Assembly: GCF_004000945.1 (NCBI RefSeq)
Contig: NZ_BIMF01000025.1
Coordinates: 1-64,000, forward strand
DNA: 64,000 nucleotides
Source: Paenibacillus lautus NBRC 15380
Lineage (GTDB): Bacteria > Bacillota > Bacilli > Paenibacillales > Paenibacillaceae
Direction: 5' to 3'
Below the pieces are notes generated by a model. The model was given only the letters and a program-made list of their open reading frames with translations, was not told the origin of the DNA and ran no database searches. A program made the position numbers and the translations under genes. Below, in pieces: positions 8,877 to 16,408 of the stretch (the first letter of the stretch is position 1; every line of letters begins with the position of its first letter).

Positions 8877-10220
8877 ATTTTAGACAGCATACGGCTGGCA
8901 TGGGGACAGATTAAACGCCGTAAAGTGGTGACAGCCCTGTGCATGACCGGTATTTCGATTGGATGCGCGGCTATTATCGTAGCGATCAGCATTGGCAACG
9001 GCGCCCAGAATTATTTGGAGACGGAAATTATAGGCGGCATGAAGCTTGACGAAATTACGGTGACTCCGCAGGGCTCAAGCGGGCAAGGTGAAGGCAGCGG
9101 CCCCACGGTCGGAGCTGACCGGGGATTGCTTACGGATGATAAGGTTCAGGTGATCCAGGGCTTTGATCATGTCAAATCCGTTATAGCCACCAAGCAACTC
9201 GGGTATTTTAGAGCCATTTCGTCCGACAACCTGATCAACGACGGCTTCAACGTTGTGGCCGTGGACCTGTCAAAGCTCAAAGAGCAGGGTAACAGGTTCA
9301 AGGAAGGCGGTCCGCTTGATCAGATCGGTGCTATGGTGCTCAATTACGGAGCAACAACCGGATGGAAGGATGCAGAGACGAGCGAAAGATTGATGAATAT
9401 GATCAATACCGATCCCAACAATCCGAAGATATGGGAAGAATATCAGATGTATGAGAGCACCGTATCGGAAATGAACGGTAAAAATATTCAGCTGGAGCAG
9501 ATGGACGCTGACAAGAAACAGCTTAGCCCGCAGCTTTATGTTGGAGGCGTGCTGGACGTGCCTACGGGGAGAGATGCCCAGTTTGCGATCTACGATCGTC
9601 AGGCCTATATTTCCTTTGATACGGCGGAATGGCTAACAAACAGTTTGAACCTGCAAAATGGGACAGCTTCGAAACAGCGGGTATACGATAATCTAACCGT
9701 CAAAGTGGATGATCTGCAGAATATTAAACCGCTCGAGGATTTGATCTCAAAGCTTGCGCTTAATGCGAGCGACAATCTGGCCATGCGTGATCAGGTCGCT
9801 TCCCAATTGGATACATTCAAAGCGATCGCTCTCGGGATCGGCGTATTTATCCTGTTATTGGCCTCGATATCGATCATCGTAGCGATGACGATGTCAACGC
9901 ATCAGCGCCGTAGACAAATTGGCATCATGAAGGTCCTGGGGGCGAATATGCCGCAAATCCGCAACATGTTCATCGTAGAAGCCAGCCTGCTCGGTTTGCT
10001 TGGCGGATTGCTTGGCATCGTATTCGCATTTTTGATCATCAAGGGACTGAATTCATTCATTATGGCTTCGGCGGGTATGTCTGGGCTGCAAATTGCGGTT
10101 ACGCTGGAGACACTGCCTATCGGCATTGCATTCGCTGTGATGACCGGAATCTTCTCAGGGATCTATCCGGCGATCAGTGCAGCTAGAACGAATGCACTTC
10201 TGGCCATCAAGCGGGATTAG
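8877..10220 (+). CDS. FtsX-like (MacB-type) ABC permease, probable ATT start
   Basis: The permease has an N-terminal membrane helix, a large extracytoplasmic domain (about residues 50-300) and three C-terminal helices with the FtsX-type segment STHQRRRQIGIMKVLGA. The first conventional codon is GTG at 8925. The open frame upstream encodes LDSIRLAWGQIKRRK, which matches the usual MacB N-terminus, and contains no ATG, GTG or TTG. An AGGTGAGGT ribosome binding site at 8859-8867 is 9 nt before an ATT at 8877, so initiation there is likely; CTG at 8871 and ATA at 8874 are alternatives. From ATT the protein has 447 residues. It is the third gene of the 5512-11342 operon. Confidence 0.85.
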   Translation: MLDSIRLAWGQIKRRKVVTALCMTGISIGCAAIIVAISIGNGAQNYLETEIIGGMKLDEITVTPQGSSGQGEGSGPTVGADRGLLTDDKVQVIQGFDHVKSVIATKQLGYFRAISSDNLINDGFNVVAVDLSKLKEQGNRFKEGGPLDQIGAMVLNYGATTGWKDAETSERLMNMINTDPNNPKIWEEYQMYESTVSEMNGKNIQLEQMDADKKQLSPQLYVGGVLDVPTGRDAQFAIYDRQAYISFDTAEWLTNSLNLQNGTASKQRVYDNLTVKVDDLQNIKPLEDLISKLALNASDNLAMRDQVASQLDTFKAIALGIGVFILLLASISIIVAMTMSTHQRRRQIGIMKVLGANMPQIRNMFIVEASLLGLLGGLLGIVFAFLIIKGLNSFIMASAGMSGLQIAVTLETLPIGIAFAVMTGIFSGIYPAISAARTNALLAIKRD

Positions 10221-10253
10221 GATAATGAGTTTCGGAAAGGAAGCTAAATCGGT

Positions 10254-11342
10254 ATGATAAAAAAAATCATAAAATGGACGGTTATCGTTGCCGTGCTGGG
10301 CTTGGTGGGATATTGGGGATATGGACAGGTGAAACCGAAAGAACCCGAGATTCCCATGATGGAAGAGCCGCAGGTCATCTCATTTCCCGTCACCGAGGAA
10401 ACCATCGTCTCGACCGTGCAGGTCAAGGGAACGTCCGAATATGGGCGAGAGACCAATGTGTACGCACCTTTTGAAGCGAAAGTGGAGTCATGGAACGTAG
10501 AGAACGGCCAGCAGATCAAGAAAGGCGATGCTCTTTTTAAATTGGAGCAAACGGCCATTCGCCAGCAGCTTCAGCAGAAGGAAGCCGAGCTGCAGAAGCG
10601 GAAGCTGGAGCAGGAGCTAAAGGAGTTCACGTTAAATCAGGACCTCGATAGCGCCCCGGCGTTAGCAACAGAGGCCGAGCGCCTTAAAATGCTGGCAGAC
10701 CAGGAAAATGCTCGGCTGAGCAGTCAGCTGGACGAGGTTACCAACGATATTGAGCGCCAGACGCTGGCCGACTTGAATGACAGGCTGATGAAAGCTACAT
10801 ACCTATCACCTGCAACAGGCCTATTTCTGTTCGATCCGACGCAGCAGCGGCCGCAATCAGTGACGGCGAACCAGTATATCGGCAAAATCGTCGACCTGGA
10901 TTCTCTTCGATTAGTGGCATATGTCGGGGAAAACGATATATTCAGCATTAAGCCGGACATGGCGGTTGAGGTAAAGCTGCCGTCCATCAAGGATCTAAAG
11001 CTGAAGGGAAAGGTGCTGGAAGTGGCCAAATTTGCCGAGACGACGGCTCAGGAGAAGCAAACTTCCCAGACACCACAGTTTAAGGTGATCATCTCGCTGC
11101 CGAAGGAAGAACGTTTGATCGGCGGGCTGACGCTAAACGGAGATATTGTAACCAAACGGAAGGATAAGGCGGTTGTCGTTCCTAAACTTGCCGTCATGAC
11201 GGACGGAGGCACCTCCTATGTCATGGTGGACAAGGGAGGCGGCCAGATTGAACGGCAGGATATTGAGACCGGCTTGCAGACGCTGGATAAAGTCGAGGTT
11301 TTGTCAGGGCTGAAAGTGGGCGACACCGTCGTTCTCCAGTAG
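10254..11342 (+). CDS. membrane-fusion (HlyD/MacA-type) adaptor of the ABC exporter
   Basis: This 362-residue protein has one N-terminal membrane anchor (IIKWTVIVAVLGLVGYWGY). It continues with a biotinyl-lipoyl-like half (YAPFEAKVESWNVENGQQIKKGD), a long coiled coil (about residues 100-185, rich in Gln/Glu/Lys/Leu), the second lipoyl half and beta-barrel domains. In Gram-positives such adaptors pair with MacB-like permeases, as in YknX-YknYZ of Bacillus subtilis. It is the last gene of the operon and is followed by a terminator. Confidence 0.88.
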   Translation: MIKKIIKWTVIVAVLGLVGYWGYGQVKPKEPEIPMMEEPQVISFPVTEETIVSTVQVKGTSEYGRETNVYAPFEAKVESWNVENGQQIKKGDALFKLEQTAIRQQLQQKEAELQKRKLEQELKEFTLNQDLDSAPALATEAERLKMLADQENARLSSQLDEVTNDIERQTLADLNDRLMKATYLSPATGLFLFDPTQQRPQSVTANQYIGKIVDLDSLRLVAYVGENDIFSIKPDMAVEVKLPSIKDLKLKGKVLEVAKFAETTAQEKQTSQTPQFKVIISLPKEERLIGGLTLNGDIVTKRKDKAVVVPKLAVMTDGGTSYVMVDKGGGQIERQDIETGLQTLDKVEVLSGLKVGDTVVLQ

Positions 11343-11359
11343 ATATCATGAGCGAAAAC

Positions 11360-11407
11360 ACAGCGTTCCTCAAAGGCACATTGCCGAGAGAACGCTGTTG
11401 TTTTTTT
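11360..11407 (+). terminator. Terminator of the ABC exporter operon
   Basis: ACAGCGTT (11360-11367) pairs with AACGCTGT (11391-11398), extended by partial pairing inside, then a run of eight T residues interrupted by one G. Confidence 0.8.
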
Positions 11408-11779
11408 GCTTGCTTTATCAACGGCAGGACTGGGAAAGTCTGGTCATTTTATTAAAATGTAGATCTCAATCAGGAAGAAAAACCTTGGGAATTAATGGGT
11501 GTAATTTTAACAGTGAGCTAATGGTTTAGTGGCAGGAAACAAACCTATCATTCAACAAAAAAATGGAATATTATCCAGCTAAAAAGATGAAAACGCTTCA
11601 TATAAAGCGCTTTCAGAAGAAAACTCGTGAATTTACGAGAAAGATGTGGTTTAATGGACAAGGAAAGAGGATTTTCGGGTTTTTTGTAGTAACCTAAATG
11701 TCAGGTTTGCGTTAACGGAATACTAGATTTTTGTAAACCGGGTAAACCGCATCATGCTAACGAAAAGGGAGATTTTGAA
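11408..11779. other. 372-bp AT-rich region without a gene
   Basis: No open reading frame with a ribosome binding site was seen. Two cre-like words (near 11588 and 11602) each deviate at two or more positions from the CcpA consensus. The AAAGGGAG site for the acetyltransferase lies at its right end. Confidence 0.5.
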
Positions 11780-12205
11780 ATGCATGTTCGTTCCTTTCAG
11801 TTGAGTGACTGTAACCCCGTAACCGAGCTACTGCAGATTGCTTTATCGGAAGAATGCTACGAAAACACGATGGAGCCCTTCTCCAGGCAGCTTGCTTGGG
11901 ACTCCGATCTGATTATGGTAGCTGAAGAAAACGGTGAAATCGTTGGTGCCTTAATCGGTACGATCGAGCGCAATCATGGTTGTTATTACCGCATTGCCAT
12001 TCATCCCGACTATCGCAGAAAAGGGATTGGCAAAGCCTTGATTTCGGCAATGGAACAGCGTTTTCAATCACGAAAAGTCAGTCGGATCATGGTAGCCGGA
12101 GACGAGCACAACGCCGCAGCCATGCCATTTTATGAAGCCATGGGATACGGTGCCAGCCAAATCCTGCGGTCGTTCCAGAAGCTCAGTATCCTTGGTCAAT
12201 CGTAG
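11780..12205 (+). CDS. GNAT family N-acetyltransferase
   Basis: This 141-residue single-domain acetyltransferase has motif A IAIHPDYRRKGIGKALI near residue 72, with the acetyl-CoA pyrophosphate-binding RRKGIG, and motif B NAAAMPFYEAMGY. Its length and layout match YpeA-like acetyltransferases of unknown substrate. It could act on a small amine or a protein N-terminus, and the neighbourhood gives no hint. AAAGGGAG precedes the ATG. Confidence 0.88.
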   Translation: MHVRSFQLSDCNPVTELLQIALSEECYENTMEPFSRQLAWDSDLIMVAEENGEIVGALIGTIERNHGCYYRIAIHPDYRRKGIGKALISAMEQRFQSRKVSRIMVAGDEHNAAAMPFYEAMGYGASQILRSFQKLSILGQS

Positions 12206-12289
12206 TCATGACAAAAGCGGTACATACGAGCGACGCAAACGGCGGCTTTAAGCTTCGACAGAGATAAGAAACGACATTTTTTCGATATG

Positions 12290-12335
12290 AAGCATATCTT
12301 TCAGCCGTTGCAAATGGGTGGGAGATATGCTTTTC
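12290..12335 (+). terminator. Possible terminator upstream of signal peptidase gene
   Basis: A perfect 10-bp stem (12290-12299 with 12323-12332) closes a 23-nt loop and is followed by TTTCTATT. The loop is long and the T-run weak. Confidence 0.4.
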
Positions 12336-12406
12336 TATTAATGTACCTTTTTTGAAGGTGCCGCCTTTGGTACCCGAAGGCGAAATCGAAGTAAAGTAGG
12401 TGTAGC

Positions 12407-13009
12407 ATGGGACAAGTGATTTCTCCGGATTCAACTGAGCATGGCGAGAACAACGGACCTCAGAATCAACCTGGCAAGAAGAACGGCTGGGCTGCCGAGC
12501 TTTGGGATTGGGTAAAGACGATTGCGATTGCATTTGTTATTATGGTGCTTCTAAATATGTTTGTGTTCAACCTTTCTATGGTTAAAGGTGAATCTATGCA
12601 GCCGACGCTGGTAGCATCGGAGCGGCTGTTTATTAATAAAGTGGTATATCGCTTTTCCGAACCGAGCCATGGCGATGTGATTGTGCTTAAGGACCCGAGT
12701 GATGGCCCGGATAAGAAGGAGTTTCTTGTAAAGCGTGTCGTGGGCGTACCTGGGGACACCATTGAGGTAAAGGACCAGAAGCTGTACGTGAACGGAGTTG
12801 CACAGCAGGAAGGGTATACCGATGTTCCGATCGAGGACCCGGGCTTTGAGCCCATAACTCTGGAAGAGGGCCGCTACTTCGTTATGGGAGATAACCGCCA
12901 TCTTGGAAAGAGCAAGGACAGCCGCATGTTCGGGAGCGTGAAGGAAAGCGACATCGTCGGCAGGGCGGAATTTATTTTCTGGCCGTTGTCCGAGATCAAA
13001 AAGCTGTAG
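12407..13009 (+). CDS. lepB: type I signal peptidase
   Basis: This membrane-anchored serine/lysine protease cleaves signal peptides outside the membrane. One transmembrane helix spans residues 36-56. The nucleophile is Ser63 in GESMQPTL and the general base is Lys109 in FLVKRVVG. The later MGDNR and SKDSR boxes are intact. The 35-residue charged N-terminal cytoplasmic tail is typical of SipS-like enzymes with one membrane span. The ribosome binding site is weak (TAGGTG). It lies 43 nt before the queG-ogt fusion gene. Confidence 0.93.
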   Translation: MGQVISPDSTEHGENNGPQNQPGKKNGWAAELWDWVKTIAIAFVIMVLLNMFVFNLSMVKGESMQPTLVASERLFINKVVYRFSEPSHGDVIVLKDPSDGPDKKEFLVKRVVGVPGDTIEVKDQKLYVNGVAQQEGYTDVPIEDPGFEPITLEEGRYFVMGDNRHLGKSKDSRMFGSVKESDIVGRAEFIFWPLSEIKKL

Positions 13010-13052
13010 CTGAAAAGACAGAACATCATCCCAGGAAAGGAGGCGCTGGAGA

Positions 13053-14900
13053 ATGACCTACACACTCGGCTCGTACGCTCCTCCGCCTTCGGTATGGGAG
13101 GAGCTCAAGCAGGAGCTCAAGGCCGTTGCGCCGGAGCTTGGCATTGATGATATTGGCTTCGCTTCGGCAGAGCCGTTCGAATCCTTGAAGAGCATTTTGC
13201 AAAATCATCGGGATAAAGGGTATGAGTCGGGCTTTGAGGAGTCGGATCTGGATAAGCGGGTTACTCCGGCCCTTCCCGGTACGGAGCCGAAGTCCCTGAT
13301 CGCCATTGCCATAACGTACCACTCCAAGATGGAGAACCCGCCCAAATCGGAGCCTGGCAAGTACAGGGGGATTATGGCGCGGTCCGCTTGGGGAAGGGAT
13401 TATCATCATGTGCTCCGGGAGGCTATGAGCCGTCTGGAGGAATATATTAAAGAACGCGTGCCGGATGCGAAGCTTGAAAGCATGGTGGACACGGGCGCGC
13501 TTGTCGACCGGGCGGTTTCGCAGCGAGCCGGAATTGGCTTTAGCGCGAAGAACTGCGCCATCATCTCTCCGAAGTTCGGTTCCTGGATATTCCTCGGCGA
13601 AATGGTAACCAATATCCCGTTTCCGCCGGATACGCCGGTAACCGAGGACTGCGGGGAGTGCACCAAGTGCATTGACGCTTGCCCAACCGGCGCGCTTGTC
13701 GGTCCCGGGCAGTTGAATGCCCAGCGCTGCGTTTCTTTTCTAACCCAGACCAAAGGGTTACTGGACGAAGAAGCCATGCGCAAGATCGGTAACCGGCTGT
13801 ACGGCTGTGATACCTGTCAAATTGTTTGTCCGAAGAACCGGGGCAAGAATTGGACTCATCAAGAGGACTTCAAGCCCGATCCTGAAAAAGCCAAGCCACT
13901 GCTCCTGCCCATCCTGGATATGAGCAACCGGGAATTCAAGGAGGCATTTGGAGATACGTCGGCCGCTTGGCGCGGCCGAAAGCCGATTCAGCGCAATGCT
14001 GTCATCGCGCTTGGCAACTTTAAAGATAATTCAGCTGTGCCGAAGCTAAGCGAGGTACTGCTGAAAGACCCGCGCCCGGAGCTGCGGGGAACCGCTGCAT
14101 GGGCTCTGGGCCGTATTGGAGGCGAAGAAGCGTTGAACAACTTAGAGAAAAGCATGAAATCAGAAGGGGATTCCCAAGTACGAAATATGCTGCAGCAAGC
14201 CTTGAATAAACTGAAGTCTGAACCAAATGAGAATGAGTCATCTGCTGGAGCGCAAGCCGCCGCAGACGACAATAGCAACAAAGTGTCTGATTCTTCGAAT
14301 GGGGGAACGAAAGTCCAGCCTGAAAGTCCTGTAATTCAGGGAGTCGAGCCTATGGCCATTCCTGAAGGAGGACCGGAAATGTTGTATTACGATGAAATTC
14401 AATCACCGATCGGACCTTTGACGGTCTGTGCAACGGAGAAGGGCCTTTGTCTGATTGAATTTGGCAGCTTTTATGTGAAGGAAGCGGTCATCCAGCAGTG
14501 GTCGCGGACCTGGGCCGGTAATGGGGGTTATCAGCGCGATGAAGCAAGATTAGCTCCTATGACATCGCAGCTGAAACAGTACTTTTCCGGTGAGTTGAAG
14601 GAGTTTGACATAAAGCTGGATATGCGCGGAACGTCATTCCAATTGCAGGTATGGGAAGCTTTGAAATCCATCCCTTATGGAAATGTTTGTTCTTATAAGG
14701 ATGTAGCGGAATCCATCGGTCGTCCGAAAGCCGTTCGGGCGGTAGGCGGTGCGAACAACAAAAACCCGGTGCCGATTGTGGTGCCGTGTCATCGGGTGAT
14801 TGGTACTGACGGTACTTTGATCGGATATGCCGGCGGACCGGAGATCAAACGCATCCTGCTGACCCTGGAAGGGGTTATGCCGGGACGGAATGGGCAATAA
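13053..14900 (+). CDS. queG: QueG-Ogt fusion: epoxyqueuosine reductase plus O6-alkylguanine-DNA alkyltransferase
   Basis: This uninterrupted 615-residue frame joins two enzymes. Residues 1 to about 385 form a full-length QueG, the cobalamin-dependent reductase that finishes queuosine in tRNA. It has two 4Fe-4S clusters (CGECTKCIDACP near residue 205; GCDTCQIVCP near residue 252) and C-terminal HEAT-like helices. Residues about 386-442 are a low-complexity Ser/Asn/Gly linker. Residues 443-615 are a complete alkylguanine-DNA alkyltransferase with active-site Cys579 in VVPCHRVIG. The second domain is preceded in frame by AAGGAGG (14365-14371), 7 nt before the ATG at 14379, so a separate Ogt may also be made. 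AAAGGAGG also precedes the first ATG. Confidence 0.9.
   Translation: MTYTLGSYAPPPSVWEELKQELKAVAPELGIDDIGFASAEPFESLKSILQNHRDKGYESGFEESDLDKRVTPALPGTEPKSLIAIAITYHSKMENPPKSEPGKYRGIMARSAWGRDYHHVLREAMSRLEEYIKERVPDAKLESMVDTGALVDRAVSQRAGIGFSAKNCAIISPKFGSWIFLGEMVTNIPFPPDTPVTEDCGECTKCIDACPTGALVGPGQLNAQRCVSFLTQTKGLLDEEAMRKIGNRLYGCDTCQIVCPKNRGKNWTHQEDFKPDPEKAKPLLLPILDMSNREFKEAFGDTSAAWRGRKPIQRNAVIALGNFKDNSAVPKLSEVLLKDPRPELRGTAAWALGRIGGEEALNNLEKSMKSEGDSQVRNMLQQALNKLKSEPNENESSAGAQAAADDNSNKVSDSSNGGTKVQPESPVIQGVEPMAIPEGGPEMLYYDEIQSPIGPLTVCATEKGLCLIEFGSFYVKEAVIQQWSRTWAGNGGYQRDEARLAPMTSQLKQYFSGELKEFDIKLDMRGTSFQLQVWEALKSIPYGNVCSYKDVAESIGRPKAVRAVGGANNKNPVPIVVPCHRVIGTDGTLIGYAGGPEIKRILLTLEGVMPGRNGQ
14379..14900 (+). 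CDS. ogt: nested internal start: possible stand-alone O6-methylguanine-DNA methyltransferase
   Basis: The in-frame ATG at 14379 (Met443 of the fusion) has an ideal AAGGAGG site at 14365-14371 with 7-nt spacing. It would yield a 173-residue protein equal in extent to ordinary Ogt. The protein would start at the conserved YYDEIQSPIGPL and contain the RPKAVRAVGGAN helix and PCHRVIG. Ogt removes alkyl groups from O6 of guanine by irreversible transfer to its own cysteine. Whether the internal start is used in addition to the fusion cannot be decided from sequence. Confidence 0.55.
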   Translation: MLYYDEIQSPIGPLTVCATEKGLCLIEFGSFYVKEAVIQQWSRTWAGNGGYQRDEARLAPMTSQLKQYFSGELKEFDIKLDMRGTSFQLQVWEALKSIPYGNVCSYKDVAESIGRPKAVRAVGGANNKNPVPIVVPCHRVIGTDGTLIGYAGGPEIKRILLTLEGVMPGRNGQ

Positions 14901-15041
14901 ATGATCAAGGTGCATGATTGGGGCGGCTTGCTGCCATGTATCCGTTATTTTCATTTGCTGTGGCGAAAAGGACATGCTATGATAGGTTCGTGTATGCGCC
15001 ATTAAATGGTAGATATTAGTATAGTAGAAGGTGGTCAAGTG

Positions 15042-15278
15042 ATGGATATAGTCATTCCGATTATTACATTGATCGTGGGTCTGGTTGGCGGATTTTTCAT
15101 CGGCGTATTCTATCTCCGCAAGCAATTGGAGAAGATGCAGAACGATCCGCAAATGCTGCAGAAGATGGCAAAACAAATGGGCTATAACATGAACAGCAAG
15201 CAAATGCAGCGCGCACAGCAAATGATGAAAAATCAGCCTATGCCGGGTAAAGGGCAAGGCCGTAAACGCAAATCATAA
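15042..15278 (+). CDS. YneF-like small membrane protein (UPF0154)
   Basis: This 78-residue protein has one N-terminal membrane helix (IVIPIITLIVGLVGGFFIG) and a basic, Met/Gln-rich cytoplasmic tail. The pattern RKQLEKMQNDPQML followed by KQMGYNMNSKQ matches the UPF0154/YneF family of Bacillota, whose function is unknown. An AGAAGGTGG site at 15026-15034 fits ATG at 15042 (7 nt) better than GTG at 15039 or the upstream ATG at 15006. Confidence 0.75.
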   Translation: MDIVIPIITLIVGLVGGFFIGVFYLRKQLEKMQNDPQMLQKMAKQMGYNMNSKQMQRAQQMMKNQPMPGKGQGRKRKS

Positions 15279-15280
15279 TG

Positions 15281-15325
15281 AAAAAAGCCCGCTCCCGTCT
15301 AAATGAAATGACGGAGGGGCATTTC
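15281..15325 (+). terminator. Possible terminator after yneF-like gene
   Basis: An imperfect hairpin pairs GCCCGCTCCCGTC with GACGGAGGGGC and is followed by ATTTCTATTT. A second small hairpin (15336-15352) preceded by AAAAA would read as a terminator only on the minus strand, where no gene is present. Confidence 0.4.
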
Positions 15326-15401
15326 TATTTAAAAAGGCCGCTAACAGCGGCTATAAGTTAACCGTTTGCTTTTTCTATGGAACGAAAAAGGGGGATGAAC
15401 T

Positions 15402-15995
15402 GTGGCGGGTGTAAAGGATTATGTGAACAATAAAGTCGGCGATAACCGAGAGCAGATCGAGTATCATGTAGAGCAAATATTGAAACTGATCGGTGAAGAT
15501 CCCCAGCGTGAGGGGCTCCTTGAGACACCGGCCCGTGTGACACGGATGTATGAGGAGATCTTTGCGGGATACGAAGTCGATCCCAAGGATGTTCTCGGGG
15601 TTACCTTTGACGAGAATCATGAGGAATTGGTCATCGTGAAGGATATCGTATATTACAGCCAGTGCGAGCACCATATGGCGCCGTTCTTTGGGAAAGTCCA
15701 TATCGGTTATGTCCCTAGCGGCAAAATCGCCGGCTTGAGCAAGCTGGCACGTCTTGTAGAGGCGGTTACCCGTCGCCTTCAGGTGCAGGAGCGCATCACC
15801 TCGCAAATCGCGGATATTATGGTGGAGGCGCTGCAGCCAAACGGCGTGATGGTTGTTGTGGAAGGCGAGCATCTGTGCATGTGCGCGCGCGGCGTGAAGA
15901 AGCCGGGCAGCAAGACGGTGACGTCAGCTGTACGCGGTACCTTCCAGAGTGATTCTGCACAGCGTTCGGAATTTCTGTCTCTGATTAAAGACTAA
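15402..15995 (+). CDS. folE: GTP cyclohydrolase I
   Basis: FolE converts GTP to dihydroneopterin triphosphate, the first step toward folate. The zinc ligands are visible as Cys88 and His91 in SQCEHHMAPF and a later Cys in EGEHLCMCARG. The C-terminal signature KPGSKTVTSAVRG is intact. The 197-residue length fits the family. The start is GTG at 15402 with AAGGGGG 7 nt upstream. It is a single gene closed by a strong terminator. Confidence 0.95.
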   Translation: MAGVKDYVNNKVGDNREQIEYHVEQILKLIGEDPQREGLLETPARVTRMYEEIFAGYEVDPKDVLGVTFDENHEELVIVKDIVYYSQCEHHMAPFFGKVHIGYVPSGKIAGLSKLARLVEAVTRRLQVQERITSQIADIMVEALQPNGVMVVVEGEHLCMCARGVKKPGSKTVTSAVRGTFQSDSAQRSEFLSLIKD

Positions 15996-16013
15996 GCAGG
16001 ATCCAGATAATTG

Positions 16014-16047
16014 AAAAAGGCTTCGCCCACGGAGGCGAAGCCTTTTT
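16014..16047. terminator. Bidirectional terminator after folE
   Basis: AAAAA, a perfect 9-bp stem (16019-16027 with 16034-16042) and TTTTT. It serves folE and the convergent minus-strand lipase cassette. Confidence 0.85.
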
Positions 16048-16103
16048 ATGTGCTTAATAACGAAGGTGGGCTCATATGTTAATCGATGCAAGGCAAGGGC
16101 TTC

Positions 16104-16376
16104 TCAAGAAGCGCCATCCACTTGTTTCATATACTGCACATACTGGATGAGCGCGTGTTTTTGCTCCTCGATATCCCGGATGCGGCGGGACATCTCCATA
16201 AAGAAGGTTTCAATCTGATCGCGCAGCACATTGGCGGATTGTCCCTTCCAATCCTGCAGACGGGCGTACATGACCCGTGCCTCCTGTTCGTCAGCCCGAA
16301 TGGCTGCCAGCAGTCCTGACAGCTCACGTTCGGCTTGAAGCAAATCATCAAGCTCCAGCAGAATCTCTCGACTCAT
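16104..16376 (-). CDS. small helical WXG-type protein, likely secretion partner of the adjacent lipase
   Basis: This 90-residue protein is almost entirely helical: two amphipathic helices flank the turn LQDWKGQSAN, which carries a Trp-x-Gly motif at the position expected for WXG100-superfamily hairpins. Such small partners bind the helical targeting domain of type VII secretion substrates. It is the third gene of the minus-strand cassette, 32 nt after the lipase gene. Two ATGs are close together. The GGGAGGG site abuts the first (16382) but is 6 nt before the second (16376), so the second is chosen. The function is inferred from size, motif and position. Confidence 0.7.
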   Translation of the reverse strand: MSREILLELDDLLQAERELSGLLAAIRADEQEARVMYARLQDWKGQSANVLRDQIETFFMEMSRRIRDIEEQKHALIQYVQYMKQVDGAS

Positions 16377-16408
16377 CTCCATCCCTCCCGGTAGTTTCGT
16401 ATTGATGT

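Noticed and set aside
11588..11615. Two cre-like words TGAAAACGCTTCAT and ATAAAGCGCTTTCA
   Set aside because: They miss the CcpA consensus at three and two positions, respectively, and the nearest gene, a GNAT acetyltransferase, is over 160 nt away.
15336..15352. GGCCGCT/AGCGGCT hairpin before folE
   Set aside because: It would end transcripts only on the minus strand, where there is no gene, and no riboswitch-like core was visible around it.
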